Assembly (NCBI GenBank): GCA_963850915.1
Contig: CAWKND010000010.1
Coordinates: 310,001-374,000 of the forward strand
Reading direction: 5' to 3'
From: CAVTWH01 sp963850915
GTDB taxonomy: Bacteria; Actinomycetota; Actinomycetes; Mycobacteriales; Micromonosporaceae
DNA: 64,000 nt
In this document: one piece after another, positions 16,935 through 25,519 of the stretch
How positions within the stretch are numbered: the first letter of the stretch is position 1
Layout of the letters: every line of letters starts with the position of its first letter
Translations under genes and position numbers: made by a program
The notes under the pieces: model-generated
The model's input: the letters and a program-made list of their open reading frames with translations, nothing else
Told to the model about the DNA's origin: nothing
The model's database searches: none

Positions 16935-17360
16935 TCACTTGGCGAAGAGCGACCGCAGGTGCCGGCCGTTGGCCACGAACGCGACGCCGAGCAGGAGCAG
17001 CCCGCACGCGCCCTGCTCGACCTTCAACCACAGCGGAAAGTCGCCGGGGATCGCGATGATGACGGCGATCGCCACCAGCATGAGGCCGGAGGCCAGCCGC
17101 AGGCGCAGGTACGACCGGCTGGAGCCGCGGGCGGTACCGGCGGTGAAGAGCATCATCAGCGAAGCGGTGCCGAGCACGATGATCGCGCGTACCCAGGCGG
17201 CCGGGGTCACCAGCGTGGAGTGGTGACGTAGCAACACAATCGCCACCACGGTGAGCGCGCTGACGCCGAGGTAGCAGCCGACGAGCAGCCGCAGGGTACG
17301 CAGCGCGGCCCGGCTCCGCGGATGATCCAGACTCGGTTGATCCAGACTCGGTACCGCCAT
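16935..17360 (-). CDS. Small four-helix membrane protein
   Basis: A 141-residue protein from ATG 17360, chosen because GGGAGAGG lies 4 nt upstream on the minus strand. Four hydrophobic segments are at about 22-45, 50-70, 82-100 and 108-125, with short Arg-rich loops. No motif suggests a function. It is divergent from the histidine kinase, with an inverted repeat (17482-17513) between them, so it could be a target or membrane partner of that two-component system; this is inference. Confidence 0.75.
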   Translation of the reverse strand: MAVPSLDQPSLDHPRSRAALRTLRLLVGCYLGVSALTVVAIVLLRHHSTLVTPAAWVRAIIVLGTASLMMLFTAGTARGSSRSYLRLRLASGLMLVAIAVIIAIPGDFPLWLKVEQGACGLLLLGVAFVANGRHLRSLFAK

Positions 17361-17481
17361 GATCCCTCTCCCGTCGATCGGCTGCACAGAGCCTGCGTCC
17401 TCGGGTACCCGCAGCACATCGGCGCCGGAGTGGAACTCCGCCCTGCCAGCCGCTGCCAACCAGGGTCGCGGGCCACTGCAC

Positions 17482-17513
17482 CCCAGGGTGTACGCCGCCG
17501 GCTGCACCCTGGG
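17482..17513. promoter_or_regulatory. Inverted repeat upstream of the two-component operon
   Basis: Arms CCCAGGGTG (17482-17490) and CACCCTGGG (17505-17513), 9 bp perfect with a 14-nt spacer, 28 bp before the kinase -10 box TACTGT (17541-17546). It is a plausible binding site for the NarL-type regulator. Confidence 0.55.
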
Positions 17514-17540
17514 TTGGATGCCGACCGGAGGTGCTCGCCG

Positions 17541-17546
17541 TACTGT
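17541..17546 (+). promoter_or_regulatory. -10 box of sensor kinase (leaderless)
   Basis: TACTGT ends 7 nt before the GTG at 17554. Confidence 0.45.
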
Positions 17547-17553
17547 TCTTCGG

Positions 17554-18753
17554 GTGAGTACGGACTCCGCGACCGCTCCCACGCTCGCCATGCTGAGTGC
17601 GTCGCGGGCGCAGCGGGAGGCGGTACTGCGCTGGCTGCGGCCGCTGGTACCACTCGTGGTGGGCGTGGTGATCTGGGCCGCGTTCACCACCAGTCCCGGC
17701 CCGGGACTGGGCGGTCGCGAGCTGGCCGTGTCGATCGCCCTGGCCGGTGTCGTACTCGGTGGAGTGGGCATACTGGTCACGCTTCGGCGCCCCGGCGCAC
17801 CGCACCTCACCTTCGTCGCCGTACTCCTGGCCGCCTCGGCGTGCCTGGTCTGGCTACAGCCGGACGGGGCCGGCATCGCCGGGATCTTCGTCGGCGTATC
17901 GCTGCTCGCGCCGCTGCTCCGCGGCCACCTGTCGGTACCCCTGACCGTCGTCGCGCTGGTGTTCCTGGGCGTCGTGGTGGCGATCGGCAGCCACGGCTCG
18001 GTCACCGCGGCGCTGCTCGACGCCGTCATGATCGGCGCGTTCTACGGGGTGATGTTCCTTGCCATGCGCCTCGGTGAGGCCAACCAGCTGGCCGAACGCC
18101 TGCTCGTCGAGCTGGAGCAGAGCCGCGCGGCCGAGGCGGTGTCGGCCGGGCTCGCCGAGCGGCAGCGGCTGGCCCGGGAGATGCACGACGTACTCGCCCA
18201 CTCGCTGTCCGGCCTCATCCTCCAGCTCGAGGGCGCCCGGATGCTGGCCGCCGAGGACCCGGCCGATCCCCGGCTGCCCCAGGTCATCAACCGCGCCCAC
18301 CAGCTGGGCCGGACCGGGCTGGCGGAGGCGCGGCGGGCGATCGGGACGCTGCGCGACGACGAGCTTCCCGGCCCGGAGCGGCTGGCCGCGTTGGCGGCGC
18401 AGTTCGAGCAGGACAGCGGTACCTGCTGCCGGCTCACCGTGGTCGGCGCGGCGCAGCAGCTGGGTACCGAGACCCGGCTCGCGCTGTACCGGGTCGCCCA
18501 GGAGGCGCTGACCAACATCGGCCGGCACGCCCAGCCGGAGCGGGTTGAACTGCGCCTGGCGTACGAACCGGCGGCCACCCGGCTCACCATCGAGGACTTC
18601 GCGGCGGACAGTGGCAGCCGACCGGCCCCGAGTGGTGGCAGCGGTGGCTACGGCCTCACCGGCATGCGGGAACGCGCCGAACTGCTGGGCGGCACCCTCA
18701 CCGCCGGTGCCACGGCCGGCGGCTTCCGGGTCGAGCTGGTCGTACCCCGATGA
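17554..18753 (+). CDS. NarL-type sensor histidine kinase
   Basis: A 399-residue membrane kinase. The N-terminal half holds about five transmembrane helices with little periplasmic sequence, suggesting an intramembrane sensor. The HisKA_3 H-box is EMHDVLAHSLSGLILQLEGA with phosphoacceptor His211, and the HATPase domain carries QEALTNIGRHAQPERV (N box) and GGYGLTGMRERAELLGG (G box). It overlaps the response-regulator start by 4 bp (ATGA), so the two are translationally coupled. The signal is unknown. Confidence 0.93.
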   Translation: MSTDSATAPTLAMLSASRAQREAVLRWLRPLVPLVVGVVIWAAFTTSPGPGLGGRELAVSIALAGVVLGGVGILVTLRRPGAPHLTFVAVLLAASACLVWLQPDGAGIAGIFVGVSLLAPLLRGHLSVPLTVVALVFLGVVVAIGSHGSVTAALLDAVMIGAFYGVMFLAMRLGEANQLAERLLVELEQSRAAEAVSAGLAERQRLAREMHDVLAHSLSGLILQLEGARMLAAEDPADPRLPQVINRAHQLGRTGLAEARRAIGTLRDDELPGPERLAALAAQFEQDSGTCCRLTVVGAAQQLGTETRLALYRVAQEALTNIGRHAQPERVELRLAYEPAATRLTIEDFAADSGSRPAPSGGSGGYGLTGMRERAELLGGTLTAGATAGGFRVELVVPR

Positions 18754-19409
18754 GCCGGCCGATCCGCGTGCTGATCGCCGATGACCAGCGGGTGGTACGG
18801 GAGGGGCTGACGCTGGTACTCGGGCTGCTCCCCGATGTGGAGGTGGTGGGTACCGCCTCCGACGGTACCGAAGCCGTTGCCCTCGCCCAGGAGCTGCACC
18901 CCGACATCGTGCTGATGGACCTGCGGATGCCCCGGTGCGACGGTCTCGAGGCGACCCGAGTGCTGCGCGAGCGGGTACCCGAAATCAAGGTTGTCGTCCT
19001 CACCACCTACTCCGACGACCGCTCGGTGATCGACGCGCTCCGCGCCGGCGCCCGCGGCTACCTCACCAAGGACGCGGGCGGAGCGGAGATCCGCCAAGCC
19101 CTCCGCCGGGTCCTCGACGACCAGGCCGCGATCGACCCGGCTGTGCAGCACCATCTGATCGACGCCATCGCCGCCACGGCCCCGGTGCAGAGTCCGCTGG
19201 TACCCGCACCCTTTCCCGACGGCCTCACCCGCCGCGAAGCGGAGGTGCTGTCGCTGATCGCGGGCGGCCTGTCCAACACCGAGATCGCCGAACGCCTCGT
19301 GATCAGCGAAGGTACCGTCAAAAGCCACATCAACCGGCTGCTCGCCAAGATCGATGCGCGTGACCGCGCCCAGGCTGTCGCCTACGCCTACCGGCACGGA
19401 CTGGTCTGA
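18750..19409 (+). CDS. NarL/FixJ-family response regulator
   Basis: A 219-residue regulator. The receiver domain has acidic pair DD near residues 11-12, phosphoacceptor Asp57 in DIVLMDLRMP, VVLTTYS with the switch Thr, and TKDAG with the conserved Lys. The C-terminal LuxR-type HTH (about 150-215) is LTRREAEVLSLIAGGLSNTEIAERL, then VKSHINRLLAKI. It is cotranscribed with the kinase just upstream. The inverted repeat at 17482-17513 is a candidate autoregulatory site. Confidence 0.95.
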   Translation: MSRPIRVLIADDQRVVREGLTLVLGLLPDVEVVGTASDGTEAVALAQELHPDIVLMDLRMPRCDGLEATRVLRERVPEIKVVVLTTYSDDRSVIDALRAGARGYLTKDAGGAEIRQALRRVLDDQAAIDPAVQHHLIDAIAATAPVQSPLVPAPFPDGLTRREAEVLSLIAGGLSNTEIAERLVISEGTVKSHINRLLAKIDARDRAQAVAYAYRHGLV

Positions 19410-19576
19410 TTACGAGGTAACCACCGCGTTCAGGGTGTTTGTCCCGAGGCGACGAGCGGCGACCAACCACGCGTGTACCGACGCGGAGCGGATCCGGGGC
19501 GCGGGCATATGCTGCGCGGGATTGTTCCCTACCCGGGCGCTGGCGCGGGCGGACCGTTTACGAGGGAGTACCGCCC

Positions 19577-20857
19577 GTGGCTGGACAACGGATGTCGGTG
19601 CGCGACGCCGACTGGTTGGCGTACGACCATCTGCGGGTTGTCGGGCCACTGCGCGGGGTGACCGCCGAACAGATCCGGGCGACCCTGGTGGAACTGCACC
19701 GCCGGCATCGGGACCACCCGTCCGTGTGCGCCATCGATCCTGTGGCTCGGCGCTGGGTACCATCATCCCCGGCCGACTACGCCCGCCTGGTCGAGCAGGA
19801 CGTCGCCGAGTCACCGCCCGGCCCGGATCCAGCCGCCGCGGTACTCGCTGCCCTGCTGGCCGCACCCCTGGCCGGCCGGCCGCTACGGGTGGTCGTCTGC
19901 GGCGACTTCGTGGGAATCCGGATGAGCCACGGCGTCGGCGACGGCCGGGTATTCAACGCGCTCGTACCCGAACTGTTCGGCGCGGGCGCGGCGCAACGAC
20001 CGCCGCGCCTGGCTTTCCGCCGCCCCAGCCGGCTGCCGCTGGCCAAGGCGGCGCTGCGCTACTTTGGCCGTGATCCCCGCCGGCTCGGCCGGCTGGCCAC
20101 GGTGCCGCGTCCCGTACTTCCGCAGCCGCCGGCGGAGCAGCCGCGGCGGCCGTGGCACCCGGATCTCGCCACCTACTACCGGCGCTCTGATGGTGACCTG
20201 GTCGCGTCGGTACGCGCCTGGCGGGACCGCGAGCTGCCCGGCGTCTCCGCCGCCGCGGTGCTGTTCGCGGCCACCTTCCTCGCCTTCGACGAGGCCGGCC
20301 TGGGCTCGGAGAACCAGGGCGTGATGGTGCTCGTGGACGCCCGCCGGTACCTGTCCAAGTCAGCCACGGTGGACGGCAACTTCGCCGCGGCGCAGTACCT
20401 CCTGCCCGCCGACCCACGCGACCCGCGGGCGATCTACGAGGCGATGGGTGCCGCAGTCTCCGCCGGCCGCCCGCTGACGTCGCTCGGCCTACGCGACCTG
20501 CTCGCGTGGCGGGGGCGGCACACGACGCCCGCGCCGCCGGACTCGGTACGGGTGCACCCGCACCCAGAGCTGTCCCTGACCCACATCGGCCGGATGGACG
20601 GCTACGGCAGGCTGCCCTGGGCTGTCCCGGCCGGGGAACGCCAATTCATCAGCGCACCCACCCCGGGCGGCCCCGAGGGGGTGACCATCTCGTTCGCCGA
20701 GATGGGCGGCGCGATCCACCTCAACACGGCCTTCCACCGGTCGACCTTCGCCGAAGAGCCGGTCCGGCGCGCCATCGACCTGGTCTGCGCCGACCCTGTC
20801 ACGCTGCTCGCCGCCGCCCGCCAGGGTGGCCAGCTCATCCCGCCCGAACATCGCTGA
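19577..20857 (+). CDS. HXXXDG acyltransferase-like protein (condensation-domain superfamily)
   Basis: A 426-residue protein from GTG 19577, preceded by GAGGGAGT. Residues 118-123 read HGVGDG, the HxxxDG active-site motif of CoA-dependent acyltransferases and NRPS condensation domains. A DxxRY-type segment (VDARRYLS) about 130 residues later and the QFISAPTPGGPEGVTISFAEMGG core resemble the second half of that fold. It stands alone, not fused to a carrier or adenylation domain. About 360 bp downstream lies dpgA, so it may act on a dihydroxyphenylacetyl thioester or an ester/amide derived from it; that link is inferred from position. Confidence 0.75.
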   Translation: MAGQRMSVRDADWLAYDHLRVVGPLRGVTAEQIRATLVELHRRHRDHPSVCAIDPVARRWVPSSPADYARLVEQDVAESPPGPDPAAAVLAALLAAPLAGRPLRVVVCGDFVGIRMSHGVGDGRVFNALVPELFGAGAAQRPPRLAFRRPSRLPLAKAALRYFGRDPRRLGRLATVPRPVLPQPPAEQPRRPWHPDLATYYRRSDGDLVASVRAWRDRELPGVSAAAVLFAATFLAFDEAGLGSENQGVMVLVDARRYLSKSATVDGNFAAAQYLLPADPRDPRAIYEAMGAAVSAGRPLTSLGLRDLLAWRGRHTTPAPPDSVRVHPHPELSLTHIGRMDGYGRLPWAVPAGERQFISAPTPGGPEGVTISFAEMGGAIHLNTAFHRSTFAEEPVRRAIDLVCADPVTLLAAARQGGQLIPPEHR

Positions 20858-21216
20858 CCCCACCACCGGCGCCTGGGCAGCGCCGAGGTACGCCGGCGTA
20901 CCCCAGCTGTCCCGCCGTCCCCAGGCTTATGCACCCGTAACGGATCTTGCGCGAGACCACGTACCTTTGGTACTTCCGCCCAGCGACCGGACCATGTCCC
21001 CCTATCCGGACGGTCGATCCGATCGAGCTTTTGCGGTACTCCGGAGGACCTGCGTCCTCCGATAGGGTGTGTCATCGGCTGGCTTGATCACCAGCTGTAG
21101 TGGCGTTGATCAACACTCGTCACCACGAGCCGCCGGCGTCCAGCTCGGGCACGGCGTTGAATACGGACACCAACCACCGGGCCTCGACGGTGGTCCCCCT
21201 ATGGTTGGAGGTTGGC
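20858..21216. other. Regulatory intergenic region upstream of dpgA
   Basis: About 360 bp without a gene. It holds the palindrome GTACC-TTT-GGTAC (20961-20973), a CGGAGGAC/GTCCTCCG inverted repeat and a TAGGGT -10-like box just after it (21064-21069). The GGAGG ribosome-binding site of dpgA is at 21207-21211. An in-frame upstream ATG-like extension of dpgA exists but lacks coding character. Confidence 0.5.
21042..21061. promoter_or_regulatory. Inverted repeat in the dpgA promoter region
   Basis: CGGAGGAC-CTGC-GTCCTCCG, 8-bp perfect arms with a 4-nt loop, immediately before TAGGGT (21064-21069). It is well placed for a repressor or activator of dpgAB, or it could be a small attenuator hairpin. 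Confidence 0.5.
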
Positions 21217-22284
21217 ATGTTGCCGGAGACGGTGGCGCTACAGCCACGTATCGCTGGGATCGGTACCGCCAACTCGAAGTCTGTCTACACACAGCAGGAC
21301 GTTCTGGAGCGCTACGGCATCGCCGACCAGCGGGTGATCTCCATCTTCGAGAACAGCCACATCGACCAGCGCCACCTACTGCTGTCCGACCTGGACGACA
21401 ACGGCAAGCCGGTCGACGAGGCCCAGGGCCAACTGCTGGCCAAGCACCGCTCACACGGGATCGAGATGGCCGCGGACGCGCTGCGTGCCGCGCTCGCCGA
21501 TGCCGGCATGGAGCTGTCCGACGTCGGGTACCTGTGCTGCGTCACCTCGACCGGTTTCCTCACCCCCGGCTTCAGCGCACTGCTCATCAACGAACTCGGT
21601 ATGCGGCTGGACACCCACCGCGCCGACGTGGTGGGCATGGGGTGCAACGCCGGCCTCAACGGGCTGAACGCGGTGGCCAGCTGGGCCCAGGCCAACCCGG
21701 CCAAGGTAGCCGTGATGATCTGCGTCGAGGTGTGCTCGGCCGCCTACGTGTTCGACGGCAGCATGCGTACCGCGGTGGTGAACAGCCTGTTCGGCGACGG
21801 CGCGGCGGCGATCGTGCTGACCGCGGACCCCGGGGTACCGCGCGGCCCCCGCATCGTCAAGTTCTCCAGCCGGCTGATCCCCGAGGCCATCCAGGCGATG
21901 CGCTTCGACTGGGATGACGACCAGAACAAGTTCAGCTTCTACGTCGACCGCGACGTCCCCTACGTGGTCGGCGCGCACGCCGAGGAGGTACTCGGCGCCC
22001 TGCTCGACGGTACCGGCCTGCACCGCACCGACATCGCCCACTGGATCGTCCACTCCGGCGGCAAGAAGGTCATCGACTCGGTACGGGTCAACCTCGGCCT
22101 GACCGCGGACGACCTGCGGCACACCACCGCCGTACTGCGTAACTACGGCAACGTGTCGAGCGGCTCGTTCCTCTTCTCCTACCAGCAGTTGGTGGATGAG
22201 GGGCGGATCGTCCCGGGCGACCGCTGTGTCTTCATGACGATGGGACCGGGATCGACCATCGAAATGGCGCTGCTCCAGTGGTAG
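21217..22284 (+). CDS. dpgA: 3,5-dihydroxyphenylacetyl-CoA synthase, type III polyketide synthase
   Basis: A 355-residue chalcone-synthase-superfamily enzyme. DpgA condenses four malonyl-CoA units into 3,5-dihydroxyphenylacetyl-CoA. The catalytic triad is visible: Cys143 in GMGCNAGLNGL, His279 in WIVHSGGKK and Asn312 in YGNVSSGS. The opening PRIAGIGTANSKSVYTQ and IDQRHLLL are DpgA-like rather than RppA-like. The start is ATG 21217 behind a strong GGAGG. dpgB follows directly, as in glycopeptide gene clusters, but dpgC, dpgD and the transaminase are not in this window. Confidence 0.9.
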   Translation: MLPETVALQPRIAGIGTANSKSVYTQQDVLERYGIADQRVISIFENSHIDQRHLLLSDLDDNGKPVDEAQGQLLAKHRSHGIEMAADALRAALADAGMELSDVGYLCCVTSTGFLTPGFSALLINELGMRLDTHRADVVGMGCNAGLNGLNAVASWAQANPAKVAVMICVEVCSAAYVFDGSMRTAVVNSLFGDGAAAIVLTADPGVPRGPRIVKFSSRLIPEAIQAMRFDWDDDQNKFSFYVDRDVPYVVGAHAEEVLGALLDGTGLHRTDIAHWIVHSGGKKVIDSVRVNLGLTADDLRHTTAVLRNYGNVSSGSFLFSYQQLVDEGRIVPGDRCVFMTMGPGSTIEMALLQW

Positions 22285-22346
22285 CGCCGGTGACCTCGTC
22301 GGCCGCTGGCCGGCTGGCAAGTTCTCACGAGTCTAGGGATGGTTCC

Positions 22347-23036
22347 GTGTCGAGTTTCTCCTCTCTCACCGACGTGTACCTGGCGGTCGACGGTGGTGCT
22401 TCGCTGAGCAAGTCGCTCATCGCCTCGGTCAGTGAGGCGTGCGCCCGGATCGAGGCGGGCGAGGGCAAGAACCTGACACTGCTGGTACACATCGACGGCT
22501 CGATGCCGGGCGCGGCCGAGCCGTGGCCGCACGAGACCGAGATCCACCTGGTCAACCAGTGGGAGCGGGCGCTGCGCCGGCTGGAGCGGCTGCCGGCACT
22601 GGTGCTGGCCGTGGCCAACGGCGCCTGCCGTGGGCCGGCGTTCGAGGTACTGCTGGCCACCGACTATCGGGTGGCCGCCACCGACCTGACCCTGGAGACG
22701 GTACCGGTGGCCGGCAGCTCCTGGCCGGGCATGGGCCTGTACCGCATCGCCAACCAGCTCGGCGTGGCCGCCGCCCGCCGGATGGTGGTACTCGGCTCGA
22801 CCCTGAACGCGGCTCAGGCAGCAGGGGTCGGCCTGGTGGACGAGGTAGCCGAGGACACGCTGTCCCGGGCCCGCGCCGTGCTGGCCGCCAGCGCCGGTAC
22901 CTCCGGCCGCGAGCTGGCCATCCGCCGCCAGCTGATCATGGAGTCGGTCACCACCACCTTCGAGGATGCACTCGGCCCGCACCTGGCCGCCTGCGACCGC
23001 GCGCTGCGCCAGGTCCGCACCGGCGTCGACGGCTGA
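22347..23036 (+). CDS. dpgB: DpgB-like enoyl-CoA hydratase family protein
   Basis: A 229-residue crotonase-fold protein that, in glycopeptide pathways, stimulates DpgA by helping dehydrate and aromatise the intermediate. Visible features are PALVLAVANGACRGPAFEVLLATDYRVA and SSWPGMGLYRIANQLG, the crotonase core with the weak oxyanion-hole pattern typical of DpgB. The start is uncertain. GTG 22347 gives the usual length; an in-frame GTG at 22278, overlapping the end of dpgA, would add 23 residues. It is coupled to dpgA and ends at a strong terminator. Confidence 0.85.
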   Translation: MSSFSSLTDVYLAVDGGASLSKSLIASVSEACARIEAGEGKNLTLLVHIDGSMPGAAEPWPHETEIHLVNQWERALRRLERLPALVLAVANGACRGPAFEVLLATDYRVAATDLTLETVPVAGSSWPGMGLYRIANQLGVAAARRMVVLGSTLNAAQAAGVGLVDEVAEDTLSRARAVLAASAGTSGRELAIRRQLIMESVTTTFEDALGPHLAACDRALRQVRTGVDG

Positions 23037-23073
23037 GCTACCCCGCTCAGAAGCACGAACGGAACCAAGTAGG

Positions 23074-23109
23074 CGCCCCGCCCCGGCAGCACCGCGCCGG
23101 GCCGGGGCG
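23074..23109. terminator. Bidirectional hairpin terminator
   Basis: Arms 23074-23087 and 23096-23109 pair over 14 bp with one mismatch and an 8-nt loop, between dpgB and the convergent glycosidase gene. Confidence 0.75.
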
Positions 23110-23137
23110 TCCTGCGTCCAGGTACCGGGGGGGGTCG

Positions 23138-24619
23138 TCAGCGCTGGCGGAAGTGGGCCTGCACGCCCGCGCCGTACGGGGTCGGGTCGCCGGCGTAGTC
23201 GGTGATCAGCCCGTTGCCCTCGCCACAGCCCCACACATTCCAGGTCCAGGCCAGGTAGTTCACCCCGTGCTGGTCCAGCCAGTCCATCAGTGGTGCTATC
23301 TGAGCGGCGGAGCAGTCCATCTCGCCGATCTCGGTAGCCACCACGGGTACCCGGGTGGCCAGCTCCCCCACCTGCCGTTGCCAGCAGTCGCTGTCCGGAC
23401 AGGCGGTGTCCGGGTACCAGTGCCAGGCGGCGGCGAGGTTGCCGGTCGGGTCCTTCGGCTCGTGCGCGAGCCACCCGGTCAGGTCCCTGGCGTAGCTGTC
23501 CGCGCTGGCCAGGATGACGTTCTGGGCGCCGGCGGCGCGTACCGCGTCCACCATCTGCTGCATGCCGGTCGCTTGGTACCCGAGGCCCGGGCAGGCCGAG
23601 CCGCCGGACAGCCAACAGCTCCACGACTGGCGCTCGGACATCACCCCGGTGTCCCCCGGGAACGGCTCGTTGAACAGGTCGAAGACCACCGACTGGTCGG
23701 TACGGAAGGTCTGCGCCACCGAGCGCCAGAAGGTCGCCGCCACCACGTCCGGTACCGGCTTCTGGCAGAGTGCGGCGGCGCTGGCGCACTGGGACGAGTC
23801 CCCGGTCCACGCGCCGTCGGTCCAGTGCAGATCCAGGATGGGTACCATGCCGTCCGCCTCCAGCCCGGCGACCAGCGCGACCACCGCGGCGCGGTACCGA
23901 GCACCGGACGGGCTCGCCCGTACCCCGTTGCGGGACAGCCAGCAGTCCTCGTTGAGCGGCACCCGTACCGCCTTGACGTTCCACGCCGCGATCGCCTGCA
24001 GCGCCGGCGCGTCCATCGGCCCGTCCCAGATGCTGTCCCCGCTGACGCAGCTGTACTCGCCACCAGACCGGTTCACCCCGAGTAGCTCCGCCGGCCGGCC
24101 GGTCTGGTCCACGATCTGGTTACCGGACACGCGTAGCGCCGGGGCGCGGCTGGTGGTGGCCGGCAGCGTGGTGTCGGCGTCGACATCGGCCGCGCAGCTG
24201 ACGCCGTTGAGGCTGAACTGCCCCGGCGCGGTACCCGGGGCGCCGGTGGCGTCGAAGCCCACCGTGACCGCGCCGTTTGCCCGCACGCCGCCCGGAAGCA
24301 CGGCGGTGACCTGGCGGGCCGACTGCGACCAGGTGGCGTTCCACCCGTCGGCGAGCTGCTGGTCGGCACCGCTCAGGGTGAACGCGATGGTCGGCGCCAC
24401 CAGCCGCGGGCCGGAGGTGGTGACGGTGACGTCCGCGGTGAGCCCGCCCAGCACGGCTCGCAGCACGTACCGCACCTGGCAGGCGCCCGGCACGCCCGAT
24501 CCTGCGGCTCCCTGACCGTCGCCGGTCCGGCCAGGACCGGTGCTGCCGGTGCAGCCGGCCAGCGACATCAGTACGGCGCAGGCCAGCAGTCGCACGCTCC
24601 GTCCACCTCGACGCACCAT
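23138..24619 (-). CDS. Lipoprotein cellulase-like GH5 glycosidase with N-terminal CBM2
   Basis: A 493-residue exported protein from ATG 24619 with a GAGGTC ribosome-binding site. A lipobox LAGC (Cys about 21) predicts lipid anchoring. A CBM2-type module (about 40-140) carries ADVTVTTSG, GWNATWSQS and FSLNGVSCA with the flanking disulfide cysteines. The GH5 barrel (about 165-493) has the acid/base Glu in DLFNEPFPG and the nucleophile Glu in VVATEIGEMDC. It probably hydrolyses beta-1,4-glucan or mannan at the cell surface. A lipid-anchored CBM2 enzyme is less common than the fully secreted form. Confidence 0.88.
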   Translation of the reverse strand: MVRRGGRSVRLLACAVLMSLAGCTGSTGPGRTGDGQGAAGSGVPGACQVRYVLRAVLGGLTADVTVTTSGPRLVAPTIAFTLSGADQQLADGWNATWSQSARQVTAVLPGGVRANGAVTVGFDATGAPGTAPGQFSLNGVSCAADVDADTTLPATTSRAPALRVSGNQIVDQTGRPAELLGVNRSGGEYSCVSGDSIWDGPMDAPALQAIAAWNVKAVRVPLNEDCWLSRNGVRASPSGARYRAAVVALVAGLEADGMVPILDLHWTDGAWTGDSSQCASAAALCQKPVPDVVAATFWRSVAQTFRTDQSVVFDLFNEPFPGDTGVMSERQSWSCWLSGGSACPGLGYQATGMQQMVDAVRAAGAQNVILASADSYARDLTGWLAHEPKDPTGNLAAAWHWYPDTACPDSDCWQRQVGELATRVPVVATEIGEMDCSAAQIAPLMDWLDQHGVNYLAWTWNVWGCGEGNGLITDYAGDPTPYGAGVQAHFRQR

Positions 24620-24826
24620 TTGACCTCGTTCCGCCGTGCTGTCGCGCCCAGTTCGCCGCCGGCCCCGAAGCTTAGCGTTCCTAATCGTGAGTTCCTTGGG
24701 AGTCGTACGCCGGCTGGCATGGCCACTCTGGACCACCCCCTGCCGGCAACGACATGCCCGCCGGAGCCGGCCCGACCCGGGCAGATCGGGACGAGGTACT
24801 GAGAGTCGCCCGTGTGGTCGCCGCGC

Positions 24827-24832
24827 TAGCGT
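24827..24832 (+). promoter_or_regulatory. -10 box of HTH regulator (leaderless)
   Basis: TAGCGT ends 6 nt before the ATG at 24839. Confidence 0.5.
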
Positions 24833-24838
24833 TCAGGC

Positions 24839-25486
24839 ATGGCGATTGAGGCGGTCGGTGCGCTACGCGAACCGGTACGCCGTGCGGTTTACGAGTACGC
24901 GACGGGCCGGGGGGAGCCGGTCGGCCGTGACGAGGTCGCCGAGGCGGTCGGGATCGGGCGCACCCTCGCCGCGTTTCACCTCGACCGGCTCGCCGATGCC
25001 GGGCTGCTGGAGGTGTCGTACGCGCGGCGGTCCGGGCGGACCGGTCCCGGGGCGGGCCGGCCGGCCAAACTGTACAAGCGCTCGGTTGCCGAATTTGAGG
25101 TGAGCTTGCCGCCCCGGCGCTACCGGTCGGCGGCGGATCTGCTGGCGGAGGCCGTTGACCGGTCTGGCGCTGACCAGGTGCTCTTCGAGGCGGCCCGGCA
25201 CCGCGGCCGGTCGGTCGGGCAGGCGGCTGGAGACGCCGGACTGGTCGAGGTGCTGACCGAGCAGGGGTACGAACCGCTGCCGCGCGACGACACGATCCTC
25301 CTACGTAACTGCCCGTTCCACCTGCTCGCGCGCGACCACCCGCCGCTCGTGTGCGGCATGAACTTGGCTCTCCTCCAGGGTCTGGTCGAGGGGCTGGGCG
25401 GGCCGGACAGCACGGCCCGGATGGACCCGGGTGCGGACGGCTGCTGCGTCGTCATCGAGGCGCATTCTAAAAACAATCGTTCTTGA
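24839..25486 (+). CDS. Winged-helix regulator with SufR-like cysteine region
   Basis: A 215-residue regulator. The N-terminal wHTH (about 1-80) has GRDEVAEAVGIGRTLAAFHLDRLADAGLL and a Gly/Arg wing. The C-terminal domain carries NCPFHLLARDHPPLVCGMN and later GADGCC, the Cys arrangement of SufR-related regulators that can hold an iron-sulfur cluster or another redox-sensitive ligand. It starts at ATG 24839 with a -10 box 6 nt upstream. A DUF3291 gene follows 20-30 bp downstream and is probably cotranscribed. Confidence 0.82.
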   Translation: MAIEAVGALREPVRRAVYEYATGRGEPVGRDEVAEAVGIGRTLAAFHLDRLADAGLLEVSYARRSGRTGPGAGRPAKLYKRSVAEFEVSLPPRRYRSAADLLAEAVDRSGADQVLFEAARHRGRSVGQAAGDAGLVEVLTEQGYEPLPRDDTILLRNCPFHLLARDHPPLVCGMNLALLQGLVEGLGGPDSTARMDPGADGCCVVIEAHSKNNRS

Positions 25487-25519
25487 CATAGAGGTTCACA
25501 GCGTGATGTGCTCTGCTCC

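Noticed and set aside
19577..23036. Glycopeptide antibiotic gene cluster
   Set aside because: dpgA and dpgB are present, but NRPS, dpgC, dpgD, hpg genes, P450s and StrR-type regulator are all absent for many kilobases on both sides.
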